The translations under genes and the position numbers were made by a program. DNA of 41,465 nt from CAYFWF01 sp964346815. Its GTDB lineage: Bacteria; Acidobacteriota; Aminicenantia; Aminicenantales; Aminicenantaceae. Below, piece by piece: positions 33,122 to 40,806 of this stretch (positions within the stretch are counted from its first letter, which is position 1; each line of letters begins with the position of its first letter). Location of the stretch: positions 1 to 41,465 of the forward strand of contig CAYFWF010000070.1 of the NCBI GenBank assembly GCA_964346815.1. Reading direction: 5' to 3'. The notes under the pieces were generated by a model. The model was not told the DNA's origin. It was given only the letters and a program-made list of their open reading frames with translations, and ran no database searches.

Positions 33122-35200
33122 ATGCGTAAGAATTTTTGTATTTTTCTCGTATTGTTATTCTCTCTTACCAGCATACAGATTTGGGCTCAAGGCTCATTTA
33201 CTCTGGAGCAAATTTTGAGTCCCCCTTATCCCTGGAGTCTGGTGTCAGCCAAAAAAGCCGACCGAATTGCCTGGGTGTTCAACTCCCAAGGAGCCAGAAA
33301 TGTCTGGACCGCGGCAGCACCAGATTTCAAACCAGTCAATCTGACCGGATTCTCCCGTGATGAAGTCTTCGAGCTCCCGGATGTTTCTATCACTGATGAT
33401 GGCAAGACCATTGTATTTGTAAAAGGCGGCAGGCCGGACAGCGAAGGCTGGGTCACCAATTCCGACAGTGATCCGGCTGGAAGAGAACAGGCTGTATGGG
33501 CGGTACGGACCGATACAAAGGTAATGTGGAAACTCGCTCTGGGGAGAAATCCGGTTCTTTCTCCTGATGGACAATGGGCTCTGCTGGTAAAAGACGGACT
33601 GATCTATCGCATATCATTGATTCCTCCTTCTGACCCAAGTGATATGCCAGAGCCTGAATTGATGTTCAAGGCTGCCGGCGAAAACGGATCTCCCCAATGG
33701 TCGCCTGACTGTACGAAGATCGCTTTTGTCAGCAGACGGCAGGACCACAGCTTTATCGGTGTGTATCATATAGCCAAACGAAAAATCAAGTGGATGGCTC
33801 CCAGTGTTGACCGGGACAGCGATCCTTGCTGGTCTGCAGATAGCCAGAAAATTGCCTTCATCCGCAGGCCAGGCTTGCAGTATGATGCCACTCCCAGATT
33901 CCGTTACCGTGGACCTGCTGATCTTGAAATCTGGATCGCGGATGTGAACAAAGGAACGGTCAGTAAAATCTGGAGTTCTCCCAAAGAAGAACTTCGTTTT
34001 TATTCTTTCCGCAACTTTGAACTGACTGCCAATGATAGAATCCTTTTTACAGCGGAAAATGAAGAATGGAATCATGTGTATTCTCTTCCCATCTCAGGAG
34101 GAGATCCTGTGGATCTGACACCCGGAGAAGGTGCTGTGGAACACATGGGGATCAGCAGTGACGGCAAGACTCTTTTTTTCAGCAGTAACCGAGCTGATAT
34201 CCACGGACGACACATCTGGAAAGTTCCCACTTCTGGAGGAAAAGCAGTCCAAATAACCAAAAACGATACTATCGGAACCTATCCCAAAGCTCTTGGATCA
34301 GGTACTCAAGTCGCTTTTCTCTATGCCACCGCTGTCCATCCCACCTCTGTTGCTATGGTTCCTGCTGATGGCGGGAAGATCGATGTCGTCGCACCTGAGA
34401 AGCTGCCGGCAGAATTCCCCATCCATGATTTGGTTATTCCAGAGCTTGTGATAGTCAAAGCTCCTGACGGTCTGGAGATTCCCTGTCAATTGTTTCTTCC
34501 TGAGGATGCTCGACCGGGTGATAATCGGCCAGGTGTGGTTTACACCCATGGAGGCCCCATCCGTCAGATGCTCTTGGGCTGGCATTATATGGAGTTCTAT
34601 TCAGAGGCATACGGAATCAACCAGTATTTTGCCAACAAGGGGTATGTCGTGATATCCGTCAACTACCGCAGCGGAATCGGCTACGGCCGCTCATTCCGGG
34701 AAGCGATGAACACCGGCATGCGGGGTGCTGCCGAATATCAAGATGTCCTGGCAGGGGCCCAATACCTTCAGGGCCGTCCAGAAGTCGATCCCAAAAGGAT
34801 CGGTAAATGGGGTCTTTCTTACGGAGGTCTTTTGACAGCAATGGCACTGGCCAGGAATTCAGATATATTCAAGGTAGGCGTCGACATGGCTGGAGTGCAT
34901 GATTGGTCGCAACTGCGGGGGAGGCTGAATGAAGACACGCGCAAAACAGCGCGGGAGTCATCCCCAGTGGCAGATGTTGAGACCTGGACTTCGCCAGTTC
35001 TTTTTATTCATGGGGATGATGACCGCAACGTCCCTTTCCAACAGACAACAGATATCGTGCAAAAGTTAAGAGCTAAAGGAGATGTCCATATCGAGCTCAT
35101 GATTAGGCCTGACGAACCCCATGAATTTCTCCTTCATAAAAACAGGATGGATGCCTACAACCGTACTTTTAAATTCATCGATCGATTTATCGGAAAGTAA
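33122..35200 (+). CDS. Secreted S9-family peptidase (acylaminoacyl/dipeptidyl-peptidase type)
   Basis: AAGGAGG lies nine bases before the ATG. The 692-residue product begins with a signal peptide (NFCIFLVLLFSLTSIQIWAQ). The N-terminal half is a PD40 propeller (SPDGQWALLVKDG, SPDCTKIAFVSRRQ, SADSQKIAFIRRPG). The hydrolase half holds Ser566 in GLSYGGLL, an Asp among HGDDDRNV (632-634) and His667 in DEPHEF, with HGGP upstream. It should cut short peptides outside the cytoplasm, as does the peptidase at 2287, but the two are only distantly alike and this gene matches the local base composition. It lies about 330 bp downstream of the intact kinase gene on the same strand. Confidence 0.94.
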   Translation: MRKNFCIFLVLLFSLTSIQIWAQGSFTLEQILSPPYPWSLVSAKKADRIAWVFNSQGARNVWTAAAPDFKPVNLTGFSRDEVFELPDVSITDDGKTIVFVKGGRPDSEGWVTNSDSDPAGREQAVWAVRTDTKVMWKLALGRNPVLSPDGQWALLVKDGLIYRISLIPPSDPSDMPEPELMFKAAGENGSPQWSPDCTKIAFVSRRQDHSFIGVYHIAKRKIKWMAPSVDRDSDPCWSADSQKIAFIRRPGLQYDATPRFRYRGPADLEIWIADVNKGTVSKIWSSPKEELRFYSFRNFELTANDRILFTAENEEWNHVYSLPISGGDPVDLTPGEGAVEHMGISSDGKTLFFSSNRADIHGRHIWKVPTSGGKAVQITKNDTIGTYPKALGSGTQVAFLYATAVHPTSVAMVPADGGKIDVVAPEKLPAEFPIHDLVIPELVIVKAPDGLEIPCQLFLPEDARPGDNRPGVVYTHGGPIRQMLLGWHYMEFYSEAYGINQYFANKGYVVISVNYRSGIGYGRSFREAMNTGMRGAAEYQDVLAGAQYLQGRPEVDPKRIGKWGLSYGGLLTAMALARNSDIFKVGVDMAGVHDWSQLRGRLNEDTRKTARESSPVADVETWTSPVLFIHGDDDRNVPFQQTTDIVQKLRAKGDVHIELMIRPDEPHEFLLHKNRMDAYNRTFKFIDRFIGK

Positions 35201-35234
35201 TCAAAGTAAGCGATTTTACACGAAGTCTATCAAT

Positions 35235-35264
35235 TTGACACTTCTCCCGATTCCTTGATATTCT
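35235..35264 (+). promoter_or_regulatory. Sigma-70-type promoter, kinase module copy 3 (orphaned)
   Basis: TTGACA at 35235-35240 and TATTCT at 35259-35264 have the same 18-base spacer. The leader (GGAAAATAAGG, then AACAGCAATGG) repeats that of the two kinase genes. The kinase gene behind it is reduced to 22 codons, so the promoter now faces the serine-hydrolase gene at 35413. Confidence 0.8.
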
Positions 35265-35300
35265 TTTGGTGACCGAGCACAGGAAAATAAGGGAACAGCA

Positions 35301-35369
35301 ATGGGAGTTAAATGCCCCAAATGCCAATTCGAGAATTCTTCCGATTCAAAGTTCTGCTTAAGAGATTGA
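35301..35369 (+). pseudogene. 5' stub of a zinc-ribbon kinase gene
   Basis: ATG 35301 opens MGVKCPKCQFENSSDSKFC, almost identical to the first 19 residues of the kinase at 30019 (MSVKCPKCQFDNSSDSKFC). It then changes to LRD and stops at TGA 35367-35369. Three zinc-ligand cysteines remain; the fourth and the whole kinase domain are gone. The stub and its promoter sit directly 5' of the serine-hydrolase gene. A 22-residue product could still be made, but a function is doubtful. Confidence 0.85.
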
Positions 35370-35412
35370 ACCTGGATTGATGAATATTGGATTAATAAAG
35401 AAAGGAAAGGAC

Positions 35413-37014
35413 ATGAGAGTGAAATTGAACACAAAAGCAAAGGTGAGCTTTCTCTGGATTTACCTGCTTCTATTTTTCCTCGTCTTTAATGGTTATGCTC
35501 AGATATCCGAAGAAGCCGTCGATCTTTCACAACTGGAAACCTATTTTGTGGAAGCTATGAAAGATTGGAAGATACCTGGTATGGCAGTTGCGATTGTTAA
35601 AGATGGCAAAGTGGCACTGGCTAAAGGATTCGGAGTGAAAGAATATTCCAAGGAAGACAAAGTGGATGAGACGACTCTTTTCGCCATTGCCTCCAATACC
35701 AAAGCATTTGCAGCTGCATCTTTGGCTATTTTGGTGGATGAGGGAAAAATCAAATGGGATGATAGGGTCCGTGAATATTTACCCTATTTCAAGATGCATG
35801 ATCCCTACGTAACTGAGGAAATGAAGATCCGTGACCTGCTGTGTCATCGTTCGGGCCTGGGAACATTCAGCGGAGATTTGCTCTGGTATGAGACGCCCTA
35901 TACTGCCGAAGAAGTGGTTAAGCGGGCGCGGTATTTGAAACCTACTTTCGGATTCAGGGCCGGATTCGGATATTCGAACCTCATGTTCATGGCAGCAGGA
36001 GAAGTTATCCCAGCAGTTACAGGGAAAGAATGGGAGGACTTCGTAAGGGAACGTATTTTCATTCCCCTGGGGATGCGGGTTACACATGTGGGCACCAGTA
36101 AATTAAAAAATTACGACAACGTGGCAACGCCCCATTACGTGACATCGGAGGGCGAAACCTTGACTATCTCTTATACAAGTTCGGATGTCATAGCCTCTGC
36201 TGGAGGGATCAATTCCAATGTCTCTGAAATGAGCCGCTGGCTGATCATGCTGATGAACAACGGAGTTTTCGACGACACTCGGATTCTGAGCGAAGAACAA
36301 ATTTGGGAGATGTGGAAACAGCATACAGTTATCCCGGTGACAAAGTCCACAAAGGAGCTTTTTCCGACAACGCATTTTAACAGCTATGGATTGGGCTGGG
36401 GACTTTCCGATTATTATGGCCATAAGATCGTTTCTCACGGCGGGGGCCTGGACGGGATGATCTCAAGGGTCGCTATGGTCCCGGAAATCAAGCTGGGCCT
36501 GGTTGTGCTCACCAACAGCATCAATTCATTGCCTCCTGCATTGGCGTATAAGATCATCGATACTTATCTGGGGGTTGCTCCCAAAGACTGGAGCCAAATC
36601 TACCTGGAGCGTGACAAGAAAGCGTCAGAAAAAGACCAAGAGCGGATCGCTCGGATTATGGAGAAAATCGCCATAGGGGAAAAGAAAGCCCCCACACCTG
36701 ACCTTGAAGTCTTCACAGGGCGTTACGGAGGTCCCATGTACGGAGATGCCGATGTCACTCTGGAAAAGGATCATCTGGTGTTGAATTTCGTCCCTACGCC
36801 TGTATTTGTTTCTGACCTTACGTACATACATCATGACACCTTTCTGCTCAAATTGAGAAATAAATTCTCCTTTATCCCTCATGGCGTCGGAACGGTTCAG
36901 TTTCTCCGGGATAAGTATGGAGAGGTCGTAGAAATGAAGGTGGACATCCCCAATCATGACTTTTTCTTTACAGAACTTGAGTTCAAGAAAAAAAGTGAGC
37001 AGTCTAGAATTTAA
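35413..37014 (+). CDS. Exported serine hydrolase, beta-lactamase class C / penicillin-binding fold
   Basis: I place the start at ATG 35413, because AAAGGAAAGG precedes it and a signal peptide follows (VSFLWIYLLLFFLVFNGYAQ). A frame from 35377 adds 12 residues without a site. The 533-residue protein has Ser94-x-x-Lys97 (FAIASNTKAF), Tyr187-x-Asn189 (FGYSNLMF) and HGG (IVSHGGGLDGM). A C-terminal beta-rich domain of the DUF3471 kind begins near LEVFTGRYGGPMYGDADVTL. It should hydrolyse esters, amides or D-peptides outside the cytoplasm. Immediately upstream is a kinase promoter with its stub, probably now its promoter. Its 3' end overlaps the convergent M49-like gene by 11 bases. Confidence 0.93.
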   Translation: MRVKLNTKAKVSFLWIYLLLFFLVFNGYAQISEEAVDLSQLETYFVEAMKDWKIPGMAVAIVKDGKVALAKGFGVKEYSKEDKVDETTLFAIASNTKAFAAASLAILVDEGKIKWDDRVREYLPYFKMHDPYVTEEMKIRDLLCHRSGLGTFSGDLLWYETPYTAEEVVKRARYLKPTFGFRAGFGYSNLMFMAAGEVIPAVTGKEWEDFVRERIFIPLGMRVTHVGTSKLKNYDNVATPHYVTSEGETLTISYTSSDVIASAGGINSNVSEMSRWLIMLMNNGVFDDTRILSEEQIWEMWKQHTVIPVTKSTKELFPTTHFNSYGLGWGLSDYYGHKIVSHGGGLDGMISRVAMVPEIKLGLVVLTNSINSLPPALAYKIIDTYLGVAPKDWSQIYLERDKKASEKDQERIARIMEKIAIGEKKAPTPDLEVFTGRYGGPMYGDADVTLEKDHLVLNFVPTPVFVSDLTYIHHDTFLLKLRNKFSFIPHGVGTVQFLRDKYGEVVEMKVDIPNHDFFFTELEFKKKSEQSRI

Positions 37015-38716
37015 AGATGGGCTCGATATCGATGGGAATGTCGCCGAGGCTGTCCAAAAGCCCCTGGATCACATCATCCACCTCACCGTACTTGGCGATG
37101 AATGCTGAGGCATTTTCATAGCTGCCGTCTCCCTCCAGGATCAGAATCTTCTGGGCCATCTCCTTCACTGAGTCCTTGATCCTGTCCATGTCCACACTGA
37201 ATTTTTGGGTTTCAGGATCGTATTTGAATGCGCCTGTCTCCCTGTGGTAGTTGAGCTGCATCAGGGTGCCCAATCCATGGGCTTCATGGGCCCCGAATCG
37301 GATGGATCGGAACATCCCGGCCAGATAGGTCGTGTATATCTCCCCCTCCTTTTCTTCTGGAATCAGGCCCTTCTCCATCAGGAAAGGAACATTGGCTATT
37401 CCTACGATGGTAGCTTTGCATTCCTCGATAGGGGAATATTTATCAGCCAGCGCCTTGTTGACTGTTGTTCTCGTTCCATCCTCAAGAGTCACATAATTGA
37501 CGCCAAGCACGTGGGAGATCTCGTGGAGAAGGGTCTCTGTGAAATAGGCATAGAAGGAGACATGCTCTGCATCTTCTTCGGTGAGCACTCTCTTGGAGAT
37601 AGGTACCAGCACTTTGTCGAACTTGGCCTCCTGCATGTTCTTGAGGAAGACCTTCTTGGTGCCTTTTTCCTCGCGGATTCTCTCGTCGTTCGGGAGGACA
37701 AAGGCCAGAGTCTGCACCCCTGCCTTAGTATCTCCGGCTGTGAACACCTCGATCACCACGTTGAGTGGTGAGGCAAGTCCTTCGATCTGGGCATCCTTGT
37801 ATTTTTGCTCCACGGGAAGGTTTCGCTGCATCTCGCCCAGGTAATCGAGATAGCCCTTGAGTTTGGCCATCTCTTCGAAATCGTTGATATAGACAAAGCT
37901 TTCGTATGCAGCCTTGAGCCCCATGAGGTTGTCCTCGTAGACTTCATAAGGTCCAATCACGATCTCCAACAGATTGCCTTCCAGGTCGATCCACTTCAGG
38001 TCGCCTTTGTAATAATTGTTGGAGAGAAGATCTTCGGCCTTCTGGTTGAGGTAGGACTTGAATGCTTCGTCTGTAGTGATTTCGGCTGCCTCTCTCAAGT
38101 ACAGAGCCGCAACCTTCAGATCATCTTCGTAAGCCTGATTGTAGGGGACAGCGATCAGGCTGTCATTTTTCCTCCTGACCACCGTATAGGTGTTCTCCAA
38201 CCGCTCCCTCATATCGCGATTGCCTTTGACATATCCCTCGAAATAATCCTTGGTCATATCCGGAGGATAAAAGCCTGCACCCGGGGGTTTGGGATCTGTG
38301 CCGATAAAAGGCTTATTCTCGTCCAAACGGTCATAAGGTCCGAAATTGATCTTCAAATAACGAACAAAATCCTCGGCAGCAGGATGGTCTGCGTTTTCGA
38401 AATCTTCAAGGATCTCCAGTCCCACATGAGAAGCCTGTTTCCAAAAGATGTTATCGATGGCCTTGGCAGCCAAAACCAGCTTCTCGAGCACCTGCTTCTG
38501 CTCCTCATTCAACAGGTTCTCATCGTAGGTGATCTCTGTCGGGGTGAGCTGGGCCAGGCGGTCTTTGATATCAGGAACGACCGTGTATCCAGGGATTTCG
38601 GTCACTTCTGCCACCGCTTTCTCCTCTTCTTCTTTTGCCTTACATCCAAAATTGAGAACCAGAACAGTCGCGGCGAACACAATAGCCATAAGAGCCAATA
38701 AATTATTCCGATTCAT
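37004..38716 (-). CDS. Lipoprotein zinc peptidase related to family M49 (dipeptidyl-peptidase III)
   Basis: The 570-residue protein has a lipoprotein signal: MNRNNLLALMAIVFAATVLV, then LNFGC with Cys25. Its zinc site reads HEISH (His398, Glu399, His402) in TLLHEISHVLG, and the third ligand is supplied by SPIEECKATIVG (Glu431 or Glu432), the EEC motif typical of M49. Classical M49 enzymes have a HExxGH motif with one extra residue; the shorter HExxH spacing here occurs in bacterial relatives. The family releases dipeptides from peptide N-termini. Anchoring in the outer or inner membrane is inferred. AGGAGG lies before the ATG. The gene is convergent with the serine hydrolase and upstream of it lies the racemase gene end, 74 bases away on the same strand. 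Confidence 0.85.
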   Translation of the reverse strand: MNRNNLLALMAIVFAATVLVLNFGCKAKEEEEKAVAEVTEIPGYTVVPDIKDRLAQLTPTEITYDENLLNEEQKQVLEKLVLAAKAIDNIFWKQASHVGLEILEDFENADHPAAEDFVRYLKINFGPYDRLDENKPFIGTDPKPPGAGFYPPDMTKDYFEGYVKGNRDMRERLENTYTVVRRKNDSLIAVPYNQAYEDDLKVAALYLREAAEITTDEAFKSYLNQKAEDLLSNNYYKGDLKWIDLEGNLLEIVIGPYEVYEDNLMGLKAAYESFVYINDFEEMAKLKGYLDYLGEMQRNLPVEQKYKDAQIEGLASPLNVVIEVFTAGDTKAGVQTLAFVLPNDERIREEKGTKKVFLKNMQEAKFDKVLVPISKRVLTEEDAEHVSFYAYFTETLLHEISHVLGVNYVTLEDGTRTTVNKALADKYSPIEECKATIVGIANVPFLMEKGLIPEEKEGEIYTTYLAGMFRSIRFGAHEAHGLGTLMQLNYHRETGAFKYDPETQKFSVDMDRIKDSVKEMAQKILILEGDGSYENASAFIAKYGEVDDVIQGLLDSLGDIPIDIEPIFKF

Positions 38717-38790
38717 GCTGAAACCTCCTCATCTAACTCTGAGTTATAAAAAATCAAAAAAATGCCAATAACTTTGCTGTGAGTTATAAA

Positions 38791-39504
38791 TCACTTCTTC
38801 AATTTATATCCTGCTTCTAATATACAGGCTTTGGCAGCAATTCGTAAAGGCTCGATCAAAGGCACCGGAATGTCCATATCTTTTAGCACGAGAGGCACCT
38901 CGGTGCATCCGGCAATGACGGCATCCGCTCCTCTTGCAGTCAGAACTTTGGCCGTGTTCACCAGGATCTCCTTCGGGGCCCCAGAGATGAATCCTGCCTT
39001 GATGCCCTGATCACCGAAGATCGCCTCCATCACCTGTGCTTGTTCCTCCTCTTCAGGTGTGATGATCTCTATTCCTGCCTGGCCAAAGGTCTCATGGAAG
39101 AGCCGGGATTTTATGGTGCCGGTGCTGGCTATAAGCCCGGCTTTTCTGATCTCAGGAATCTCTTTCTTGGCCCACCTGACACTTTCATCCAGGAGGCTGA
39201 TCAAAGGAAGATCCATCTGTTCCCTAATTTCGGTGATAAAATGATGGGCCGTCACACAGGGCATGACCACAAAGTCTGCTCCTGCGTCATGGAGGCGTCT
39301 GAATCCCTCCACGAGCAGGGGAGCGGGACTCGGTCCTGTCTCCAGGATGGCATCGGTTCGGGGAGGTATCTCAGGATTGCTGAAGATTATGACCTTTATG
39401 TGTTCCTGGTCTTTTTTGGCCCTAGTATGTTTGATGATCAGCTCATAGAAGTAGGCTGTGGCTTCCGGGCCCATGCCTCCCAGGATGCCGACGGTCTTCC
39501 TCAT
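38791..39504 (-). CDS. Aspartate/glutamate-racemase family enzyme
   Basis: The 237-residue length is normal for the family. The N-terminal VGILGGMGPEAT loop and both catalytic cysteines are present: Cys83 in MPCVTAHHF and Cys200 in AGCTEVPL. The usual Asn after the first Cys (CNTAH) is Val here, which may alter substrate choice. Such enzymes invert amino acids at the alpha carbon without PLP. No signal peptide is present, so it acts in the cytoplasm. The ATG overlaps the stop of the aminopeptidase gene upstream (ATGA), showing tight translational coupling. A D-peptide-releasing exopeptidase followed by a racemase suggests conversion of D-amino acids to usable L forms, or the reverse; this is inference. 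Confidence 0.92.
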   Translation of the reverse strand: MRKTVGILGGMGPEATAYFYELIIKHTRAKKDQEHIKVIIFSNPEIPPRTDAILETGPSPAPLLVEGFRRLHDAGADFVVMPCVTAHHFITEIREQMDLPLISLLDESVRWAKKEIPEIRKAGLIASTGTIKSRLFHETFGQAGIEIITPEEEEQAQVMEAIFGDQGIKAGFISGAPKEILVNTAKVLTARGADAVIAGCTEVPLVLKDMDIPVPLIEPLRIAAKACILEAGYKLKK

Positions 39505-40646
39505 CTTTTGGGCGCTTCTCCCACGATCTTTTTGACTTTATCCAGAGGGAGTGCCTCCACTTTGCGGCCGCTTCTTCCTTCCATGGTGGTGGCTTTGAAA
39601 AGAGAGTTGAGGATGGCCTCCTCACCGGCTTCTGCTGCAGCCAGGAAGAGAGCGGACATGCGGTCTGAGCGCAGCACATCGATCTTATGTGTGCTGGATT
39701 CTGATCTGTGGGAGATGCGTACTTCCTTAGCTGTGGAGAAAGCGACGCAGTAGTCGCCGCTTCCTGTGGAGTAGAAGCCTCCGGTTCTGGGAATACCGAG
39801 GAGGGCCCTCATGGCAAGCCTTTTCAGATTGTGGCTGTCCAGAGGAGCATCCGTAGCCACCACCACCATGCAGGATCCTTCGGGTGGCTCCCCGAGGTAT
39901 CGTTTCATGTAATAATTGCCCAGCTTAATACCCACAGGATAGCCGTTGATCTGGAACACTCCGCCATGGTTTGTCTGAACAAGGACTCCGATGGTGTAGC
40001 CGCCTCTTGATTCAGGAAGTTTTCTGGAGGCTGTACCGATGCCCCCTTTCCATCCATAACAGGTGGTTCCTGTTCCAGCGCCGACACACCCTTCTTCTAC
40101 TGGTCCTGAGGATGCTTTGTTGATAGCCTCGATCACATGCTCCTTTTTCACGTGCCTCCCCCGGATATCGTTGAGGCCGCCGTCGTTGGTCTCTCCGACA
40201 ACGGGATTCACAGACATAACAGTTTCATTCCCCGGAAGGGAGAGGATGTAATCCAGGACAGCATCGGCTGCTGTAGGAACGCTTAAGGTGTTGGTCAGGA
40301 TGATCGGGGTTTCGATGCTTCCCAGTTCCTCCACTTGGGAGATGCCCGTCAATTTGCCATATCCATTAGCAACATAGATAGCACCCGGGACTTTTTCCTG
40401 GAAGATGTTCCCCTCATGAGGAAGGATTGCTGTGACACCGGTACGGATGTCGTCTTCCTCGATGAGGGTCACCTGTCCGATTCTGACTCCAGCGACATCT
40501 GTGATGGCATTTAAAGGACCAGGATCAAGGATTCCGGTTTTGATGCCGAATTCTCTGAGGCGGGGCCGCTGTTCTGAAGAGACTAAACCTAGACACAAGA
40601 CAGGTAAGGCGAGAGAAAAATAGATGATGTATTTCATTTTTTTCAT
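39501..40646 (-). CDS. P1-family aminopeptidase (DmpA type), probably exported
   Basis: The 381-residue protein matches the DmpA/P1 family of Ntn-like, self-cleaving aminopeptidases. The scissile bond should be Gly257-Ser258 in PPEGSCMVVVATDAPLDSHN, giving Ser258 as the new N-terminal nucleophile. Asn226 in VLVQTNHGG is the likely oxyanion residue. The early segments ITDVAGVRIGQVTL and NDGGLNDIRG are family hallmarks. DmpA enzymes release N-terminal L- or D-amino acids from small peptides and beta-peptides. A hydrophobic N-terminus (YIIYFSLALPVLCLGLVSS) suggests export, unlike many cytoplasmic relatives. AAGGG lies just before the ATG. The gene is first in an operon with the racemase, overlapping it by four bases. 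Confidence 0.94.
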   Translation of the reverse strand: MKKMKYIIYFSLALPVLCLGLVSSEQRPRLREFGIKTGILDPGPLNAITDVAGVRIGQVTLIEEDDIRTGVTAILPHEGNIFQEKVPGAIYVANGYGKLTGISQVEELGSIETPIILTNTLSVPTAADAVLDYILSLPGNETVMSVNPVVGETNDGGLNDIRGRHVKKEHVIEAINKASSGPVEEGCVGAGTGTTCYGWKGGIGTASRKLPESRGGYTIGVLVQTNHGGVFQINGYPVGIKLGNYYMKRYLGEPPEGSCMVVVATDAPLDSHNLKRLAMRALLGIPRTGGFYSTGSGDYCVAFSTAKEVRISHRSESSTHKIDVLRSDRMSALFLAAAEAGEEAILNSLFKATTMEGRSGRKVEALPLDKVKKIVGEAPKR

Positions 40647-40701
40647 TTCCCTTGCAGATTGTGAGAATATGATGTTAGTGAATACGTCTTAAAAATGCAA
40701 G

Positions 40702-40733
40702 AATGCAAATCTTGATAAATGAAGATTTGTATT
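40702..40733. promoter_or_regulatory. Twelve-base hairpin or operator between divergent genes
   Basis: AATGCAAATCTT (40702-40713) pairs with AAGATTTGTATT (40722-40733) at all 12 positions, one being a G-T pair, around an 8-base loop. It sits 55 bases from the P1 aminopeptidase start and 69 from the TPR gene start. The site could bind a dimeric regulator; no run of T follows to make a terminator. Confidence 0.5.
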
Positions 40734-40761
40734 ATGCATTTGAACTTCGGAGGATTTGACA

Positions 40762-40806
40762 ATGTTGGTCCTTAAGATTATCAATAAGGAATATTTAGAA
40801 CAATGA
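40762..40806 (+). CDS. Possible 14-codon leader peptide coupled to the TPR gene
   Basis: ATG 40762 lies eight bases after CGGAGG, the best ribosome-binding site near the following gene. The frame reads MLVLKIINKEYLEQ. Its TGA (40804-40806) overlaps the ATG of the TPR gene (ATGA), which has only a distant AAGGA of its own. This layout suggests that translation of the TPR gene is coupled to the leader. The peptide sequence shows no amino-acid bias typical of attenuation. It may be a chance frame. Confidence 0.35.
   Translation: MLVLKIINKEYLEQ

Noticed and set aside
37805..38701. A 298-codon plus-strand frame
   Set aside because: It is wholly antisense to the M49-like gene, which has a zinc motif, lipobox and ribosome-binding site.
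39040..39753. A 237-codon plus-strand frame
   Set aside because: It is antisense to the racemase and P1 aminopeptidase genes and shows no motif.
40756..40785. TTGACA and TATCAA with a 17-base spacer as promoter of the TPR gene
   Set aside because: The best ribosome-binding site (CGGAGG) and the leader frame lie at and upstream of this site, so transcription more likely starts further upstream. Not excluded.
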